From: Candidatus Sysuiplasma jiujiangense
GTDB lineage: Archaea > Thermoplasmatota > Thermoplasmata > Sysuiplasmatales > Sysuiplasmataceae
Assembly: GCA_019721075.1 (NCBI GenBank)
Contig: JAHEAD010000006.1
Coordinates: 37,217-101,216, forward strand
Direction: 5' to 3'
DNA length: 64,000 nucleotides
Within the stretch, counting starts at the first letter, position 1, and each line of letters opens with the position of its first letter. Positions 8,722 through 18,189 of this stretch are shown one piece after another. A program made the position numbers and the translations under genes. The notes beneath the pieces are model-generated. The model was not told the DNA's origin, ran no database searches, and saw only the letters and a program-made list of their open reading frames with translations.

Positions 8722-9639
8722 TCACTTGCCCTTTCTGTCGTTCGCCCTTATAGACGGGCGAACTTTCTCGACGCCCTTTCCCTTCCATCTGAGGCCACGT
8801 CCCATCGTGCCGGCGGAAGTCAGCCCGCGGAATGCCCTTCCTGAATGGGCCTGGTTGGATATCCAGTTGAGATTCTTGTCGCTTAGAACGGACGGGTTGT
8901 ACGGATCGACAAGTATTACCTCATACCACTTGTGCATGCCGTCCTGTCCAACCTGATATGAATTGAGCACCTCCATATTCGGATAGCGGCGCTGGACTCT
9001 CTCTTCGGCCATCCTCTGTATATTTTTCTTCATGGTTATCCGGAGTATACCCTTCCTCTTCGCCCTTCTTCCCTTTGCGATACGTCTCTTCCTGAGTCCT
9101 CCCCTTCTGACCCTCACCCTGACGAGGGTGACACCCTGTTTTGCCTTGTAGCCCATGGAGCGTGCCTTGTCGAGTCTCGTCGGATGATCAATGCGCCTGT
9201 AGTTCTCCTCCTTCCTCCAGCTTATGAGTCTCTCCCACTCCGTGTCGCCCAGCGCCTTTGAAAGGGATTTCTTCCTGAAAGAGCCGATATGCGCGTACAT
9301 GCTCCTCCCCCTGCCGGACTCGAGTTTCACAATCGGCGGGAGCTCCCTTTCCTTACCGGCAGCCGTTCCTGAATCCCTGCCGTGCCGCTGCTCTGCAATC
9401 CTTTTCGGAGTCTTTGCCCTGTAAACAGTTTCTTCCGTCTGCGCTGTAACTTCATCCGTTTTAGCTGCAGTGATTTCCTTTTCAGCCGCCTGCTTCTTTG
9501 CCTTCCTGGACTTCTTCTCTGCCGCCGCTGTTTTCGACTTCGCCTCTCCGGCAGGTTCCTCCGTTTGGGATGATTTGTGTGAACGTCGTGTTCCGGCTGT
9601 CTTCTTCTGCTTTTTGGATTCCAGTTTGTCGTCTGCCAT
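8722..9639 (-). CDS. rpl15e: 50S ribosomal protein L15e with a ~113-residue lysine-rich N-terminal extension
   Basis: The last 192 residues (from the Met codon at 9300) are a complete L15e, a 23S rRNA-binding large-subunit protein: MYAHIGSFRKKSLSKALG, then GYKAKQGVTLVRVRVRRG, GRRAKRKGI, NSYQVGQDGMHKWYEVILVD and GRAFRGLTSAG. In front of it is a ~113-aa low-complexity tail rich in Lys, Ala, Glu and Thr that is not part of the usual protein. The tail appears genuinely expressed: a TATA-like TTATTTATAATAC lies around 9690-9705, before the tail and not before residue 9300. Alternative starts are 9648 and 9639. Confidence 0.9.
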   Translation of the reverse strand: MADDKLESKKQKKTAGTRRSHKSSQTEEPAGEAKSKTAAAEKKSRKAKKQAAEKEITAAKTDEVTAQTEETVYRAKTPKRIAEQRHGRDSGTAAGKERELPPIVKLESGRGRSMYAHIGSFRKKSLSKALGDTEWERLISWRKEENYRRIDHPTRLDKARSMGYKAKQGVTLVRVRVRRGGLRKRRIAKGRRAKRKGILRITMKKNIQRMAEERVQRRYPNMEVLNSYQVGQDGMHKWYEVILVDPYNPSVLSDKNLNWISNQAHSGRAFRGLTSAGTMGRGLRWKGKGVEKVRPSIRANDRKGK

Positions 9640-9687
9640 TTGTGACACCGAATTGATTTAAGACTTGTAAATGCTGTTTGAAATTTC

Positions 9688-9706
9688 CCGTATTATAAAT
9701 AACTTG
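9688..9706 (-). promoter_or_regulatory. TATA-like box upstream of L15e
   Basis: Minus-strand TTATTTATAATACGG lies about 55 nt before the L15e ATG at 9639. It implies a short leader and includes the N-terminal tail in the mRNA. Confidence 0.5.
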
Positions 9707-9775
9707 GCAACAGCCGTTCCGCCGCAGGCATGTTTCGCCTGAAGCGTGCACAGCGCGGGACAGCCTTCTGCAGGA

Positions 9776-12172
9776 TCAGAAGAAATCCTCCAGCCTGACC
9801 TTTGATGCTGTCCTGTTGCCCGCTATTGTCTTTTCCGTCTTCAGTTCGTCAAAAAGTGTGGACTGCTTCGAACCGCTAAGGAGGCTGTCTTCATCCATTC
9901 CGAACACTTCCGTAACCCTGGAAAGTGTCTGGGCGACCCTTGACGCATAATAAGCATAATCCGGGGTAAAGCTGAATTCCCTCCCAACTATGAAAGGTTC
10001 CACCTGCTGCGGAGACCTCCTGCTGTTGACTACAATCCATGAAACCTTCATGCCCGGAATGAATTCCTCTCCCATTGCCATAAGCTTCTTTGCCGTCTGC
10101 ACGGGCACCTGTGTGCTTTCGTCCTTGTACTCGGCAAAGGGCCTGCATGTCCGTGAAATAACGAGCTTCTCCTTTGGGACATTTCCGCTCAGCACATCGT
10201 TAACGAGTTTCCTTGACAGCTTCACTGCCCCTTCCGTGTTGCCTCCAAGTATCTCCTCAAAAACAGCAGAAAGACACTCGCTCTGATAGTCAAAGGAATC
10301 TGTCCGGCGTATTTCATATCCCCTGACAATCAGTCCCTCCTCGGGCCATACCTGCCTGCCCACATACCTCTTCTTCTTTCCGTGGGAAAATAGCGGTTCT
10401 ATAACTTCCTCGAATTCAAGCGTGGCGCCCTGCCTGGAAAAGCGTTCGCTTATCTTCCTGCCGAATTCAATGGTCCCTTCCAGGTTCTCGGCAGGACTCT
10501 TGAAAAAGACAGAATCTGTGTCGCTGTATATGACAGAGGTCCCCTCCTTCTCCAGCTGCTCTATCACGCCTTTTGTGGTTTCCCTCGCAAATGCGGTGAT
10601 GCTCCCGCCTATCGAAACATTGGTGAACCTGTAGAAAGAGGAGGCAAGGACGCCATAGAATGAATTCATCAGTATCTTCACCGCCTGCTGAAGCCCGTCA
10701 AGATATTCGTATTCGTCCTTTCCGGAGGCTCTCTTCATCTTCTCCTTGATGCTGTCCCTCTGCTGCATGAGCTGTGCGAGCAGTGAGGGAATGACGCCCC
10801 TGCGCTCGTCCGGCGTGAGGAAGCGTACACCCGTCGGGCTGACAATGCTGCCGCTGCTGTTCAGTGTTGTGAAACAGATATTTTTCGCTATTATGAGGGA
10901 GGGATACATGCTCTTGAAATCGAGTACGCCCACCCAGTGATAAAGCCCCGGAGCTATGCTGTGGACATATCCACCTTCGATCCTGTCCTCCTCTGAATCC
11001 ATGTACCTGGATGTCATAGGTGTTGCAATACCCTCCCTGTCGGCGGCCCTGATAAGCAGCGAGTCGACGAGCTGAGAAGCTCCGCTGTTGAGTGAGTCGT
11101 CGAGAGGAAGTTTGGAAACAGTGGCCATGTCCATTCCCCTGGTCAGTGTTCTTGTCTTCTCCAGTATACGCAGTGCCAGTTCCGCATCCTTCGCACAGTA
11201 GTCGAGAACCCTTTCCCTGTTCTCTTTCCATTCCTCGTCTATTCTCAGCCTGTTTACATCCATCTTCTCTTCGTTGAGTAGTTCCCTTGCAACGGCGTTA
11301 AGCGTTTCCTGCTTGGGGTGGAACTGCTTCTTCATGTGCCACCATGCATCAGCTATGATTCTGCCGTTGCATCTCCAGAACCTGTTGCTTACCTGCCTGA
11401 CGTCGTCCCCGTCCCTCCCCCATGCCTTCCGCTCGATCCCCCTGTGCCTGCACCGCTCGTTTATCTTCGGTATGTCAAAACCGTCGATATTGTAACCTGT
11501 AATGACGTCGGGGTCTATCCTTGAAACAGCGCTGAAAAATTCGGCAAGCATCTTCTTCTCATCATCGTTGTATATCTTCTCCCTGATTATGCTGCCGTCT
11601 TTCCTGTATGCAAGGCATATGCACCAGATATTGCCTTCCTTGATGCTTGTTTCGATATCAAAGCTCAGAACACGAAGTGCAGGCATGAAGTCTTCCGTGT
11701 CCTCGAACCTGTCGCCTTCAATCACGATATCGCAGGTGTATCGCCTGGCCGTTGCACCGTCAGCCATTTTTCCGTGCACGCGGCAGCAGGCCGCTATGTC
11801 CTTGTCGTAGATGAATCTGTGTGCGAACGGTATGTCCGCTGCTGCAACCTCTACAACCCCCTTCAGCCTTTCCCTGAATTCCGGTACCGTCCAGGGGAAT
11901 TTCACAGTAACTATCGCACCACCCGTCTTTTCCCCCCTGTGCATGAATTCCCTCTGCTCGATGCCTATGACATCGTCCCTCGTTGCGAGTGCCTCCCTCG
12001 CGCGGGACACGTCACCCAAAATCTGGAAATACGGCCTGAATCCGGAATACCTCACGGCCGCTGACCTTCCGTCCCTGGTCTTGCCGTATAACTCTACAGT
12101 GACGCCGTCACCCGAGTCTCTCCTGTAGGTCGCGGTCAGAAGTCTGATGTCCCATTCATCTTCGGATTGCAT
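9776..12172 (-). CDS. polB: Family B DNA polymerase with proofreading exonuclease
   Basis: 798 aa. The 3'-5' exonuclease motif LSFDIETSI (Exo I), ITGYNIDGFDIP (Exo II) and LDYCAKDAEL (Exo III) precede polymerase motif A DFKSMYPSLI, motif B KILMNSFYGVL and motif C YSDTDSVFF, so both activities look intact. Near the C-terminus KQSTLFDEL resembles a PCNA-interacting (PIP) box, and the protein ends in RLEDFF. This is the chromosomal replicative or repair PolB. The start at 12172 is supported by a TATA-like box 25 nt upstream; a TTG at 12184 is in frame but less likely. Confidence 0.95.
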   Translation of the reverse strand: MQSEDEWDIRLLTATYRRDSGDGVTVELYGKTRDGRSAAVRYSGFRPYFQILGDVSRAREALATRDDVIGIEQREFMHRGEKTGGAIVTVKFPWTVPEFRERLKGVVEVAAADIPFAHRFIYDKDIAACCRVHGKMADGATARRYTCDIVIEGDRFEDTEDFMPALRVLSFDIETSIKEGNIWCICLAYRKDGSIIREKIYNDDEKKMLAEFFSAVSRIDPDVITGYNIDGFDIPKINERCRHRGIERKAWGRDGDDVRQVSNRFWRCNGRIIADAWWHMKKQFHPKQETLNAVARELLNEEKMDVNRLRIDEEWKENRERVLDYCAKDAELALRILEKTRTLTRGMDMATVSKLPLDDSLNSGASQLVDSLLIRAADREGIATPMTSRYMDSEEDRIEGGYVHSIAPGLYHWVGVLDFKSMYPSLIIAKNICFTTLNSSGSIVSPTGVRFLTPDERRGVIPSLLAQLMQQRDSIKEKMKRASGKDEYEYLDGLQQAVKILMNSFYGVLASSFYRFTNVSIGGSITAFARETTKGVIEQLEKEGTSVIYSDTDSVFFKSPAENLEGTIEFGRKISERFSRQGATLEFEEVIEPLFSHGKKKRYVGRQVWPEEGLIVRGYEIRRTDSFDYQSECLSAVFEEILGGNTEGAVKLSRKLVNDVLSGNVPKEKLVISRTCRPFAEYKDESTQVPVQTAKKLMAMGEEFIPGMKVSWIVVNSRRSPQQVEPFIVGREFSFTPDYAYYASRVAQTLSRVTEVFGMDEDSLLSGSKQSTLFDELKTEKTIAGNRTASKVRLEDFF

Positions 12173-12190
12173 CGTCACATCCAAGGCAGC

Positions 12191-12207
12191 GATATCATAT
12201 AATCTTT
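12191..12207 (-). promoter_or_regulatory. TATA-like box of polB
   Basis: Minus-strand AAAGATTATATGATATC is centred about 26 nt before the ATG at 12172, the spacing expected for a leaderless mRNA. Confidence 0.55.
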
Positions 12208-12368
12208 GACCTGCCAGCTGCCGGATAAATTTAGCGTCGCATGGCAGGCACCGGCATCTGCGCCCTCTTGCATTTCATGGTTGACACGTCGATGTCTTTA
12301 GAGGTCCGCCTCTATCATCAGTTACTCTGCGAACCGGCTAACAACGCACTATGTGCGACCTACGCAGC

Positions 12369-13556
12369 TCAGCTCCTTCGTGCGACTATCTTTATCACGT
12401 CTCCGTCGGCAAGCAAATAGTCGTGGCCCACGGGTTTCTTTGTCTTTGCGTTTATTGCGGTTATGTAATTTTTGCCTATTTCGGTGTGAATCATAAACGC
12501 AAGATCCTGCGGTCCGCTGCCCTTCCGCACGAGAAGAGCGTCCGGCAGCACCATGCCGTCCTTGTTCGTCAGCCTGTTTTCATCCTCAACCGGATAGACA
12601 GAAATGAGCGAGAGCAGCGCGAATGCAGTCTCCTCGATTGCCCTTTGCACCCCCGTGTCCGCTGCCGAGAGGAAAGAGTGTATTCTATCAAGCGCCTTTG
12701 ATTGCCTTTCATTCAGCGACTGTGAAATCAGCCTGAAGTCCCTCTGCCCGGGCACGTAGGAGATGACACCGCTCCTGTCGGCCCTTCTCAACGCGAGCTC
12801 ATACTCTGCCGAGCACATGATGACAGTATATCCCTGCAGGCTGCGTAGTTTCTTCAGGTTTTCCTCCGGTGCAATGTCGCACTTGTTGGCTGCTATGAGT
12901 ACGGGTTTGCTTATTTTCCTGATCGCGTCGGAAAGCGAATAGAGATCGCTGTCTGACCAAAGTGACGGGTCCTGGGCAAGTCCGCTCATTCTCAGCGCCG
13001 CCGATATGTCGCTCTGCCTCACACCCAGTCCGCTCAGTCTCTCCTGGAGCATAGCCTCCACCTTGAGCCCCTCCAGATGGATCTTCTTCGCCGTCTTCTG
13101 GAAGTTCTTGTCCAGAATGCTCTTTATCCACATCGTCAGTTCGCGCTCGAGGAACCGCACATCCTCAACCGGATCCCTTGTGCCGACAGGAACCTGGTTC
13201 CCGTCTGCGTCTGTCCCGCCGCTCGCATCGACGACATGGATGAGCGCGTCAGCCTGCCTGAGCTCATCGAGAAAGGCGTTGCCTAGGCCCTTGCCCTGCC
13301 ATGCGTCAGGCACAAGGCCGGCAACATCGAGAAGTTCCACAGGAATGAACCGTGTGCCGTCTATGCATCTTGCATTGTTCGGATTGCATCTGACGCCGAA
13401 AAATGTTTCCGGGCAGGGCCTCCTGACAAAGCCGACTCCCCTGTTTGCCTTTATCGTTGTAAACGGATATGGTGCTATGTCCACGGATGCCATTGTGGCT
13501 GCTGAGAAGAATGTGCTTTTGCCGACGTTCGGCTTGCCTACGATGCCTATCTGCAT
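12369..13556 (-). CDS. OBG/YchF-type translation-associated GTPase
   Basis: 395 aa. The N-terminal P-loop GKPNVGKST, switch region PYPFTTIKANRGV, G3 DVAGLVPDAWQGKGLG and NKCD (G4) define an Obg-family GTPase. The C-terminal part (YLLADGDVIKIVA) is a TGS domain. In YchF/Ola1 relatives the nucleotide specificity favours ATP and the protein binds the ribosome. It lies 28 bp behind rsmA on the same strand and is probably the last gene of the information-processing operon. Confidence 0.9.
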   Translation of the reverse strand: MQIGIVGKPNVGKSTFFSAATMASVDIAPYPFTTIKANRGVGFVRRPCPETFFGVRCNPNNARCIDGTRFIPVELLDVAGLVPDAWQGKGLGNAFLDELRQADALIHVVDASGGTDADGNQVPVGTRDPVEDVRFLERELTMWIKSILDKNFQKTAKKIHLEGLKVEAMLQERLSGLGVRQSDISAALRMSGLAQDPSLWSDSDLYSLSDAIRKISKPVLIAANKCDIAPEENLKKLRSLQGYTVIMCSAEYELALRRADRSGVISYVPGQRDFRLISQSLNERQSKALDRIHSFLSAADTGVQRAIEETAFALLSLISVYPVEDENRLTNKDGMVLPDALLVRKGSGPQDLAFMIHTEIGKNYITAINAKTKKPVGHDYLLADGDVIKIVARRS

Positions 13557-13584
13557 GGCAATCTACCGGAAGAGCAGTCAACAC

Positions 13585-14361
13585 TTATTCATTTCGCAGG
13601 AGGGGGGCAAGGCGCTCATTGCCCGACATCCACTTCACAAGTTCCCCGATCTGCTTCACGTCGAGCTCCTCTATCCTGCGCGTGCCGAACGGAATTCCGT
13701 CCAGATCGACTCCACCCCTGACTGTCTTCCTTAGTATGGAGGCTATCGTCTTTCTCCTCTGGGAGAAAAGTAAGGCAGCAGCCCTCTCGTATTCGGGCCA
13801 TCTTTTCACCCCCCTGATCGCAGCGAAACGCAGGACCGAGGAATCGACGTCGGGCTGCGGATAGAAATGCGTGTGGCCGACATCGAACAGCAGTTCTATA
13901 TGATTTGAGCGCTGGAGGACGGCAGCCATCCTTGAATATTCGGCTGTAAAAGGCGGCGCGACCACTCTCAGAGCCATCTCCTTCTGTATCATGAAGAGTC
14001 CCCTCTTCATTCCAGAATTGACCAGCCTGAATATCAGCTGCGATGAAACGGAATACGGCAGATTCCCTATCGCAACGTCAAACTTCGGCAGTTTAGCGTC
14101 CATTGCATCTCCTTCAACCACTTCCACAGCATCGCCGAACTTCTCCCTGAGATATATTGCCAGTCTCTGGTCGTTTTCGATTGCAACAACCCTGCGTGCC
14201 TTCTGCACTATCCGTTCTGTCAGCACGCCGAGTCCTGGCCCGATCTCAAGCACCGTGTCCTTGGACCTTATCCGCGCGCTTTCAATCTCCCTGTCGGCTA
14301 TGCTTTCGTCAATGAGGAATGTCTGGCCGAAGCGTTTCGAAGGGTAAATTCCCAGTTCCAT
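13585..14361 (-). CDS. rsmA: 16S rRNA (adenine-N6,N6)-dimethyltransferase KsgA/Dim1
   Basis: 258 aa. It starts MELGIYPSKRFGQTFLID, the standard entry of KsgA. SAM-binding motif I is LEIGPGLGVLT, the acidic loop is AIENDQRL, and catalytic motif IV is IGNLPYSVSS. It dimethylates two adjacent adenines in the helix-45 loop near the 3' end of 16S rRNA. It follows DUF655 by 45 bp in a co-directional cluster conserved in many Archaea. Confidence 0.95.
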   Translation of the reverse strand: MELGIYPSKRFGQTFLIDESIADREIESARIRSKDTVLEIGPGLGVLTERIVQKARRVVAIENDQRLAIYLREKFGDAVEVVEGDAMDAKLPKFDVAIGNLPYSVSSQLIFRLVNSGMKRGLFMIQKEMALRVVAPPFTAEYSRMAAVLQRSNHIELLFDVGHTHFYPQPDVDSSVLRFAAIRGVKRWPEYERAAALLFSQRRKTIASILRKTVRGGVDLDGIPFGTRRIEELDVKQIGELVKWMSGNERLAPLLRNE

Positions 14362-14406
14362 CAGGAGCTGCCTGACAGTCCTAACCGACAGCAGAACATC
14401 CCCCGT

Positions 14407-14961
14407 TCATCGGGCCACAAAAAGCCTGTATTTCTGGTCTCTGTTTGACAGTTCCTCCACAATGCGCCTGGCAATAAGCTTGGCCGGATTGTGCAGTGTG
14501 GGAACCCTTTTTTCCAGATCTGCCAGGCTCCTGAATTTCTCCTTCTTTCTCTCTTCGATTATGGCCCACATTGTCTTGTTACCGAGGCCGGGTAGAAGCT
14601 CAAGCGTGTGAAGACGGGTTGTTATCGGCTGTGCCTCGTTGAAAAATCTGACGAATCTTGTTTCGTTGTCAAGCACGATCTGTTCGAGCGTGTGCGGCAG
14701 TTCCGACTGACTGTTGGATGTGAGCTCGTCATACGACAGCCTTCTCTTCACATGTATGATGTGCTGTCTGAGATTCATCTCCTTCCCTATGTATACCTTT
14801 TCGCCCGGCGAAATGACCACACCCTGCCTGGGGACAAGTTCGAATAGCTTGAACTCTTCAGACCCTATGGCATAGCTCGTGGGCTCATGTTTGAAGCTCC
14901 TTTCAGAAGGGGAGCCCTGTGGCAGGTAATCAAGTATGTAGGCATAATCTTCCAAATGCAA
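14407..14961 (-). CDS. DUF655 protein (putative RNA-binding)
   Basis: 184 aa. It opens MHLEDYAYILDYLPQG, typical of DUF655. The N-terminal half has an OB/S1-like beta-rich segment (VVISPGEKVYIGK) and the C-terminal half a helix-hairpin-helix region (LELLPGLGNKTMWAIIEER). It is conserved between rpoF and ksgA in many Archaea, which suggests a role in RNA or ribosome metabolism; the activity is unknown. The start lies 8 bp after the rpoF stop. Confidence 0.85.
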   Translation of the reverse strand: MHLEDYAYILDYLPQGSPSERSFKHEPTSYAIGSEEFKLFELVPRQGVVISPGEKVYIGKEMNLRQHIIHVKRRLSYDELTSNSQSELPHTLEQIVLDNETRFVRFFNEAQPITTRLHTLELLPGLGNKTMWAIIEERKKEKFRSLADLEKRVPTLHNPAKLIARRIVEELSNRDQKYRLFVAR

Positions 14962-14969
14962 ACACCTGC

Positions 14970-15299
14970 CTACATATATTTTCGAACAGCCTCAATGATC
15001 TGTTCAATCTGCTTCTTTTCAGGGGTAAGGCGTTCTTTGGAAAATATGAGCCTGACATCTTCCGGCGTCGTCGGAAGCAGGTCTATGATCTTGACCGCAT
15101 TCTGTTCGCTGCCGAAGCCGATTTCAGTCAGCTCTTTCCTAAGCTTCTTCACGCTCTCAATATCCAGCTTTGCAAATTTCTGCGCGTGTTCCAGGGCGAC
15201 CTTATGTTCGGATGAAAGCTCACGCTGCTTCTCTTCCTTTGTCAGAAGTTGCTTTACCTCTGCAAGCGTGATGTACTTTGTGTCGGCCACGTGGCTCAC
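14970..15299 (-). CDS. rpoF: DNA-directed RNA polymerase subunit F (Rpb4)
   Basis: 109 aa, matching archaeal Rpb4. The N-terminal VKQLLTKEEKQRELSSEHKVAL region is followed by AKLDIESVKKLRKELTEIG and the C-terminal HRDC-like part LLPTTPEDVRLIFSKER. Rpb4 forms the RNAP stalk with Rpb7. Its ATG overlaps the L21e stop by 4 bp, so translation is probably coupled. Confidence 0.92.
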   Translation of the reverse strand: MSHVADTKYITLAEVKQLLTKEEKQRELSSEHKVALEHAQKFAKLDIESVKKLRKELTEIGFGSEQNAVKIIDLLPTTPEDVRLIFSKERLTPEKKQIEQIIEAVRKYM

Positions 15300-15589
15300 T
15301 TCGCTTTCATGAGGTGAACGGCATCCGATAATATAACTTTCTCCTTTCCGCCGTCGACTATCCTTACCCTGTAAGTTCTTCCCTGCATGCCTATGACGAC
15401 ACCCGTCCTTCCCTGGAATCGCAGATGCGGGGCCCCATCTCTAATGCTCGGCTCGATCTTGATGGATACCCTTTCCCCTTCCTCGAACCTGCGTATAATC
15501 CTGGCGACCGGCGGCATGCCCCTCTCTCTCGGGCTCTTGCTCAGTATCCCTCTCGAACGTCTTCTAAGTCCTTTAGATGCCTTTACCAT
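15296..15589 (-). CDS. rpl21e: 50S ribosomal protein L21e
   Basis: 97 aa. It shows the canonical start KASKGLRRRSRGILSKSPRERG, then FEEGERVSIKIEPSI, PHLRFQGRTGVVIG and RTYRVRIVDGGKEK. Full length for the family. Its start overlaps the pus10 stop by 7 bp. Confidence 0.95.
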   Translation of the reverse strand: MVKASKGLRRRSRGILSKSPRERGMPPVARIIRRFEEGERVSIKIEPSIRDGAPHLRFQGRTGVVIGMQGRTYRVRIVDGGKEKVILSDAVHLMKAK

Positions 15590-16842
15590 TGCTCACCAGC
15601 TCCAGTTGAAACTTCCAGGACATCGAGCGAAACAATCCGGCACTCCAGACCGAGGGCACCCGATATGTTCGGCACAGTCCTGCCTTCATCCCCTGTGACA
15701 AACTCCTTTATATATGTGCCGGATTGGGCCGTGACCTGGACAGTAGCTTCATCGCCGTCGAATTCAAGCAGTCTGCAGTCGATAAGCCTTCTTTCCCTGA
15801 CAACATCGGCCCTTCTGTGCACAACCCTCAGCGGTGTCCTCTGTGCGATCATCTTTCCGCTGAATTCCGAGATGAGGTCAACAAGTTTCTCTTTATTAAT
15901 TTTGCCGAGAATCCGGAAACGGACAACATAACTCTTGGACGGTGTTGCCGCCTTAAGTCCAACAACCTCTGTCTTGGATGAATACCTGAGCGCACTGACC
16001 TCCACGCGCGGTTTCGATTCGGCATTGATTGTCGCCTCCAGTGCTTCAAGGTCAAGGTATCGTCTTCTGGGTCTTGAAATTTCGAGTATGAAAGGGCGGC
16101 CTTCGCCGAGCATCACTGCATCTATGTCCTCTCTTCCCATGCCGTGGAAATAGTGAGAGGATCCGCCGGTCTCCCTAATCACCGGTGCAGCGATGATCTC
16201 CTCAACGCTCGTTTCATACATCTTCCCCAGTCCGCCGCAGTGGCTGCAGCCCTTGCCATGGCATTTTCTGCATGGCCATTTGGTCTGCGGTATTCCCCTG
16301 ACGTACTTCCTGTATCGCCCGTAGATGAAGATGGAAGAAGGCTCAAGGAGGTAAGTCATGAATGGCAAATCCACTATTATCAGCATATCCGGTGAACTGA
16401 TTTTGCCCTCCCTGCCGGTAATCGATGCAATCCTGAGGCCGAGCTCCCTGTTGATCTCCACTTTTATTGAATGACCGATTTCAACATCCATGAGCGCCGC
16501 AACTTCCTCCTCCCTTGCCAACATTCCAAATTCAAGTCTGCTGCCTGCCCAGAATGTACTGTATTCCCAGTTCTTCAGTTCCTCCACAGGGAGCAGTGCG
16601 GCGGCGTCAAGCGAATTGAAAACGCCCCTGCATATGTAACATCCGCCACTGTCCCGCCCGATGATATTGAGCCTGTTGAATGCCTGCCCCGGGAGGGCGG
16701 AGCCGCCTGTGAGACGGTCAAAACACCTTTCGCATATTGATAAGATCGCAGGGCTTGCCGCAGCCGCATACGAATCCGCCGCTATCCCCGCCGTCTTCGC
16801 TGCCTGAGGTGCCGATGCCGGACGCCCTCCGTCAGGCATCAT
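15583..16842 (-). CDS. pus10: tRNA pseudouridine(54/55) synthase Pus10
   Basis: 419 aa. The N-terminal THUMP-containing region has two zinc-type Cys pairs (ICERCFDRL and GCYICRGVF), with a further CRKCHGKGCSHCGG cluster near residue 205. The catalytic segment FHGMGREDIDAVMLGEGRPF carries the Asp expected of pseudouridine synthases, and ISRPRRRYLDLEALE is typical of archaeal Pus10. It modifies U54/U55 of tRNA. Its ATG overlaps the KH gene stop by 4 bp. Confidence 0.93.
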   Translation of the reverse strand: MMPDGGRPASAPQAAKTAGIAADSYAAAASPAILSICERCFDRLTGGSALPGQAFNRLNIIGRDSGGCYICRGVFNSLDAAALLPVEELKNWEYSTFWAGSRLEFGMLAREEEVAALMDVEIGHSIKVEINRELGLRIASITGREGKISSPDMLIIVDLPFMTYLLEPSSIFIYGRYRKYVRGIPQTKWPCRKCHGKGCSHCGGLGKMYETSVEEIIAAPVIRETGGSSHYFHGMGREDIDAVMLGEGRPFILEISRPRRRYLDLEALEATINAESKPRVEVSALRYSSKTEVVGLKAATPSKSYVVRFRILGKINKEKLVDLISEFSGKMIAQRTPLRVVHRRADVVRERRLIDCRLLEFDGDEATVQVTAQSGTYIKEFVTGDEGRTVPNISGALGLECRIVSLDVLEVSTGAGEQW

Positions 16843-17411
16843 ACATCACTGTCCCGCCATTCCGGCTGGCCGTAATAGGCGAGTTCGCGGAGTTTCAGCT
16901 CCCTCTGCCTGCGTTCAAGAAAGTGGAAGACGGCAGAATGCTCGCTCCCCCTGAGAAGCATGTCGATTCCGCTCCTTGCAAGTTCGAGCTCGACGGGATC
17001 GCCTATTATAGCAACTGTGTCTCCCTGTATGGATATCAGCGTTTCAGTCAAATTCTCTATAGTTTCCCTCGACCTGCCCTGCCTTCCTATCAGCCTGCCG
17101 CGCATCCTCTGCACACGATTTTTCCTTCCCCCGACATAATCGGTGATGTTTATCACCTCAAGAAAAATGTCTTCCCGCAGCAGTCTGGCAGCCCTGTCCG
17201 GTGCAAAGCCTCTTGCAATGGCATTCACATAAGACGCCACTTTCAGCTCCATGACAGGGTCAGGTGACACCCTACCGTCCACCTCCACGTATCCCTCGGA
17301 AGAGTCGACTGAAATCGAGACGCCGGTCTCCTCCTCGACCTTCTTCTTAAGCGTTCCGTCCTTTCCCAGGATAACGCCTATCCTCTCCCTGGGTATTCTA
17401 AGATACTGCAA
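16839..17411 (-). CDS. KH-domain rRNA-processing protein (Pno1/Krr1-like)
   Basis: 190 aa with two KH modules: RIGVILGKDGTLKKKVEEETG near the N-terminus, and RGRLIGRQGRSRETIENLTE (GxxG loop GRQG) in the second half. The spacing matches archaeal homologues of eukaryotic Pno1/Dim2, an 18S/16S 3'-end maturation factor that works with Dim1/KsgA and RIO kinases. Both partners are encoded in this operon. Its start overlaps the rio1 stop by 14 bp. Confidence 0.9.
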   Translation of the reverse strand: MQYLRIPRERIGVILGKDGTLKKKVEEETGVSISVDSSEGYVEVDGRVSPDPVMELKVASYVNAIARGFAPDRAARLLREDIFLEVINITDYVGGRKNRVQRMRGRLIGRQGRSRETIENLTETLISIQGDTVAIIGDPVELELARSGIDMLLRGSEHSAVFHFLERRQRELKLRELAYYGQPEWRDSDV

Positions 17412-18189
17412 GCTTTTTCTCTCCCGTAAGTTTTTTCAGCACAGCAGAAGGTTCGTCCACAGTTGCACCCCTGGATCTGAAGAATCGGCTGACGTTTCTC
17501 AGGTCGCGCAGCAGATACTCCTGAGCGCCGGGATGCCTGGACGAAACTGCCTGACCGCAGTCTATGACATAAGCCTTCTTTTCATGGACCATGACGTTGT
17601 ATTCGCTGAGATCGGCATGGACAATATTTGCCTTTCTGTATGCTACGTCTATAAATTGCATGACCTGCCGGTAGTACTCCTCCGCCTGCTTTTCGGTGAG
17701 TGCGCAATTCCTGATCAGCGGTGCAGGCCCGCGCTCCGTACCGAGGTAGGACATTACGATCACGTTTCCGCGGCAGGCAATGGGATAAGGTACAGAGGCG
17801 CCCGCCTCCCTGAGCCTGGCAAGATTCAGGAATTCCCTCTTGGCCCACGCATAGATTGTCTTCGAGAAGCTGCCTTTCAGGCCGCTGAAATGAATATCGC
17901 CTTCGGTGTATCTTGCGAGCGATTTGAAGGTTGCATTGGATATTCTGTATATTTTCATCGCTACGGCCTCCCCTTCCGAAGAGCTGCACTTGAAGACGCC
18001 TCCCTCCTTTCCGGTCGCGACCGGAAAATCGACTGTTTCCACAACCCCTGAATTCATGAGCGCGTAGACATTCATAAGAGTCCTGTTGTCAAAAAACTGA
18101 TCGTATACTTTTCGATCTTCCGCTCCCTTTATCCTCTTCTCGAAGGGCTCAAGGAGCCTCTCCAGATGCCCTTCCCTCACTCCTGCCAT
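17398..18189 (-). CDS. rio1: RIO1-type serine/threonine protein kinase
   Basis: 263 aa. A flexible-loop start (VVATGKE-like PVATGKEGGVF) and AMKIYRISNATFKSL hold the ATP-binding Lys. The catalytic loop is IVHADLSEYNVMV, and the metal-binding Asp lies in YVIDCGQAV. These define archaeal Rio1, which acts in late small-subunit maturation. It is followed by the KH and pus10 genes, with translational overlap. The upstream gap to eIF1A is 180 bp. Confidence 0.93.
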   Translation of the reverse strand: MAGVREGHLERLLEPFEKRIKGAEDRKVYDQFFDNRTLMNVYALMNSGVVETVDFPVATGKEGGVFKCSSSEGEAVAMKIYRISNATFKSLARYTEGDIHFSGLKGSFSKTIYAWAKREFLNLARLREAGASVPYPIACRGNVIVMSYLGTERGPAPLIRNCALTEKQAEEYYRQVMQFIDVAYRKANIVHADLSEYNVMVHEKKAYVIDCGQAVSSRHPGAQEYLLRDLRNVSRFFRSRGATVDEPSAVLKKLTGEKKLAVS

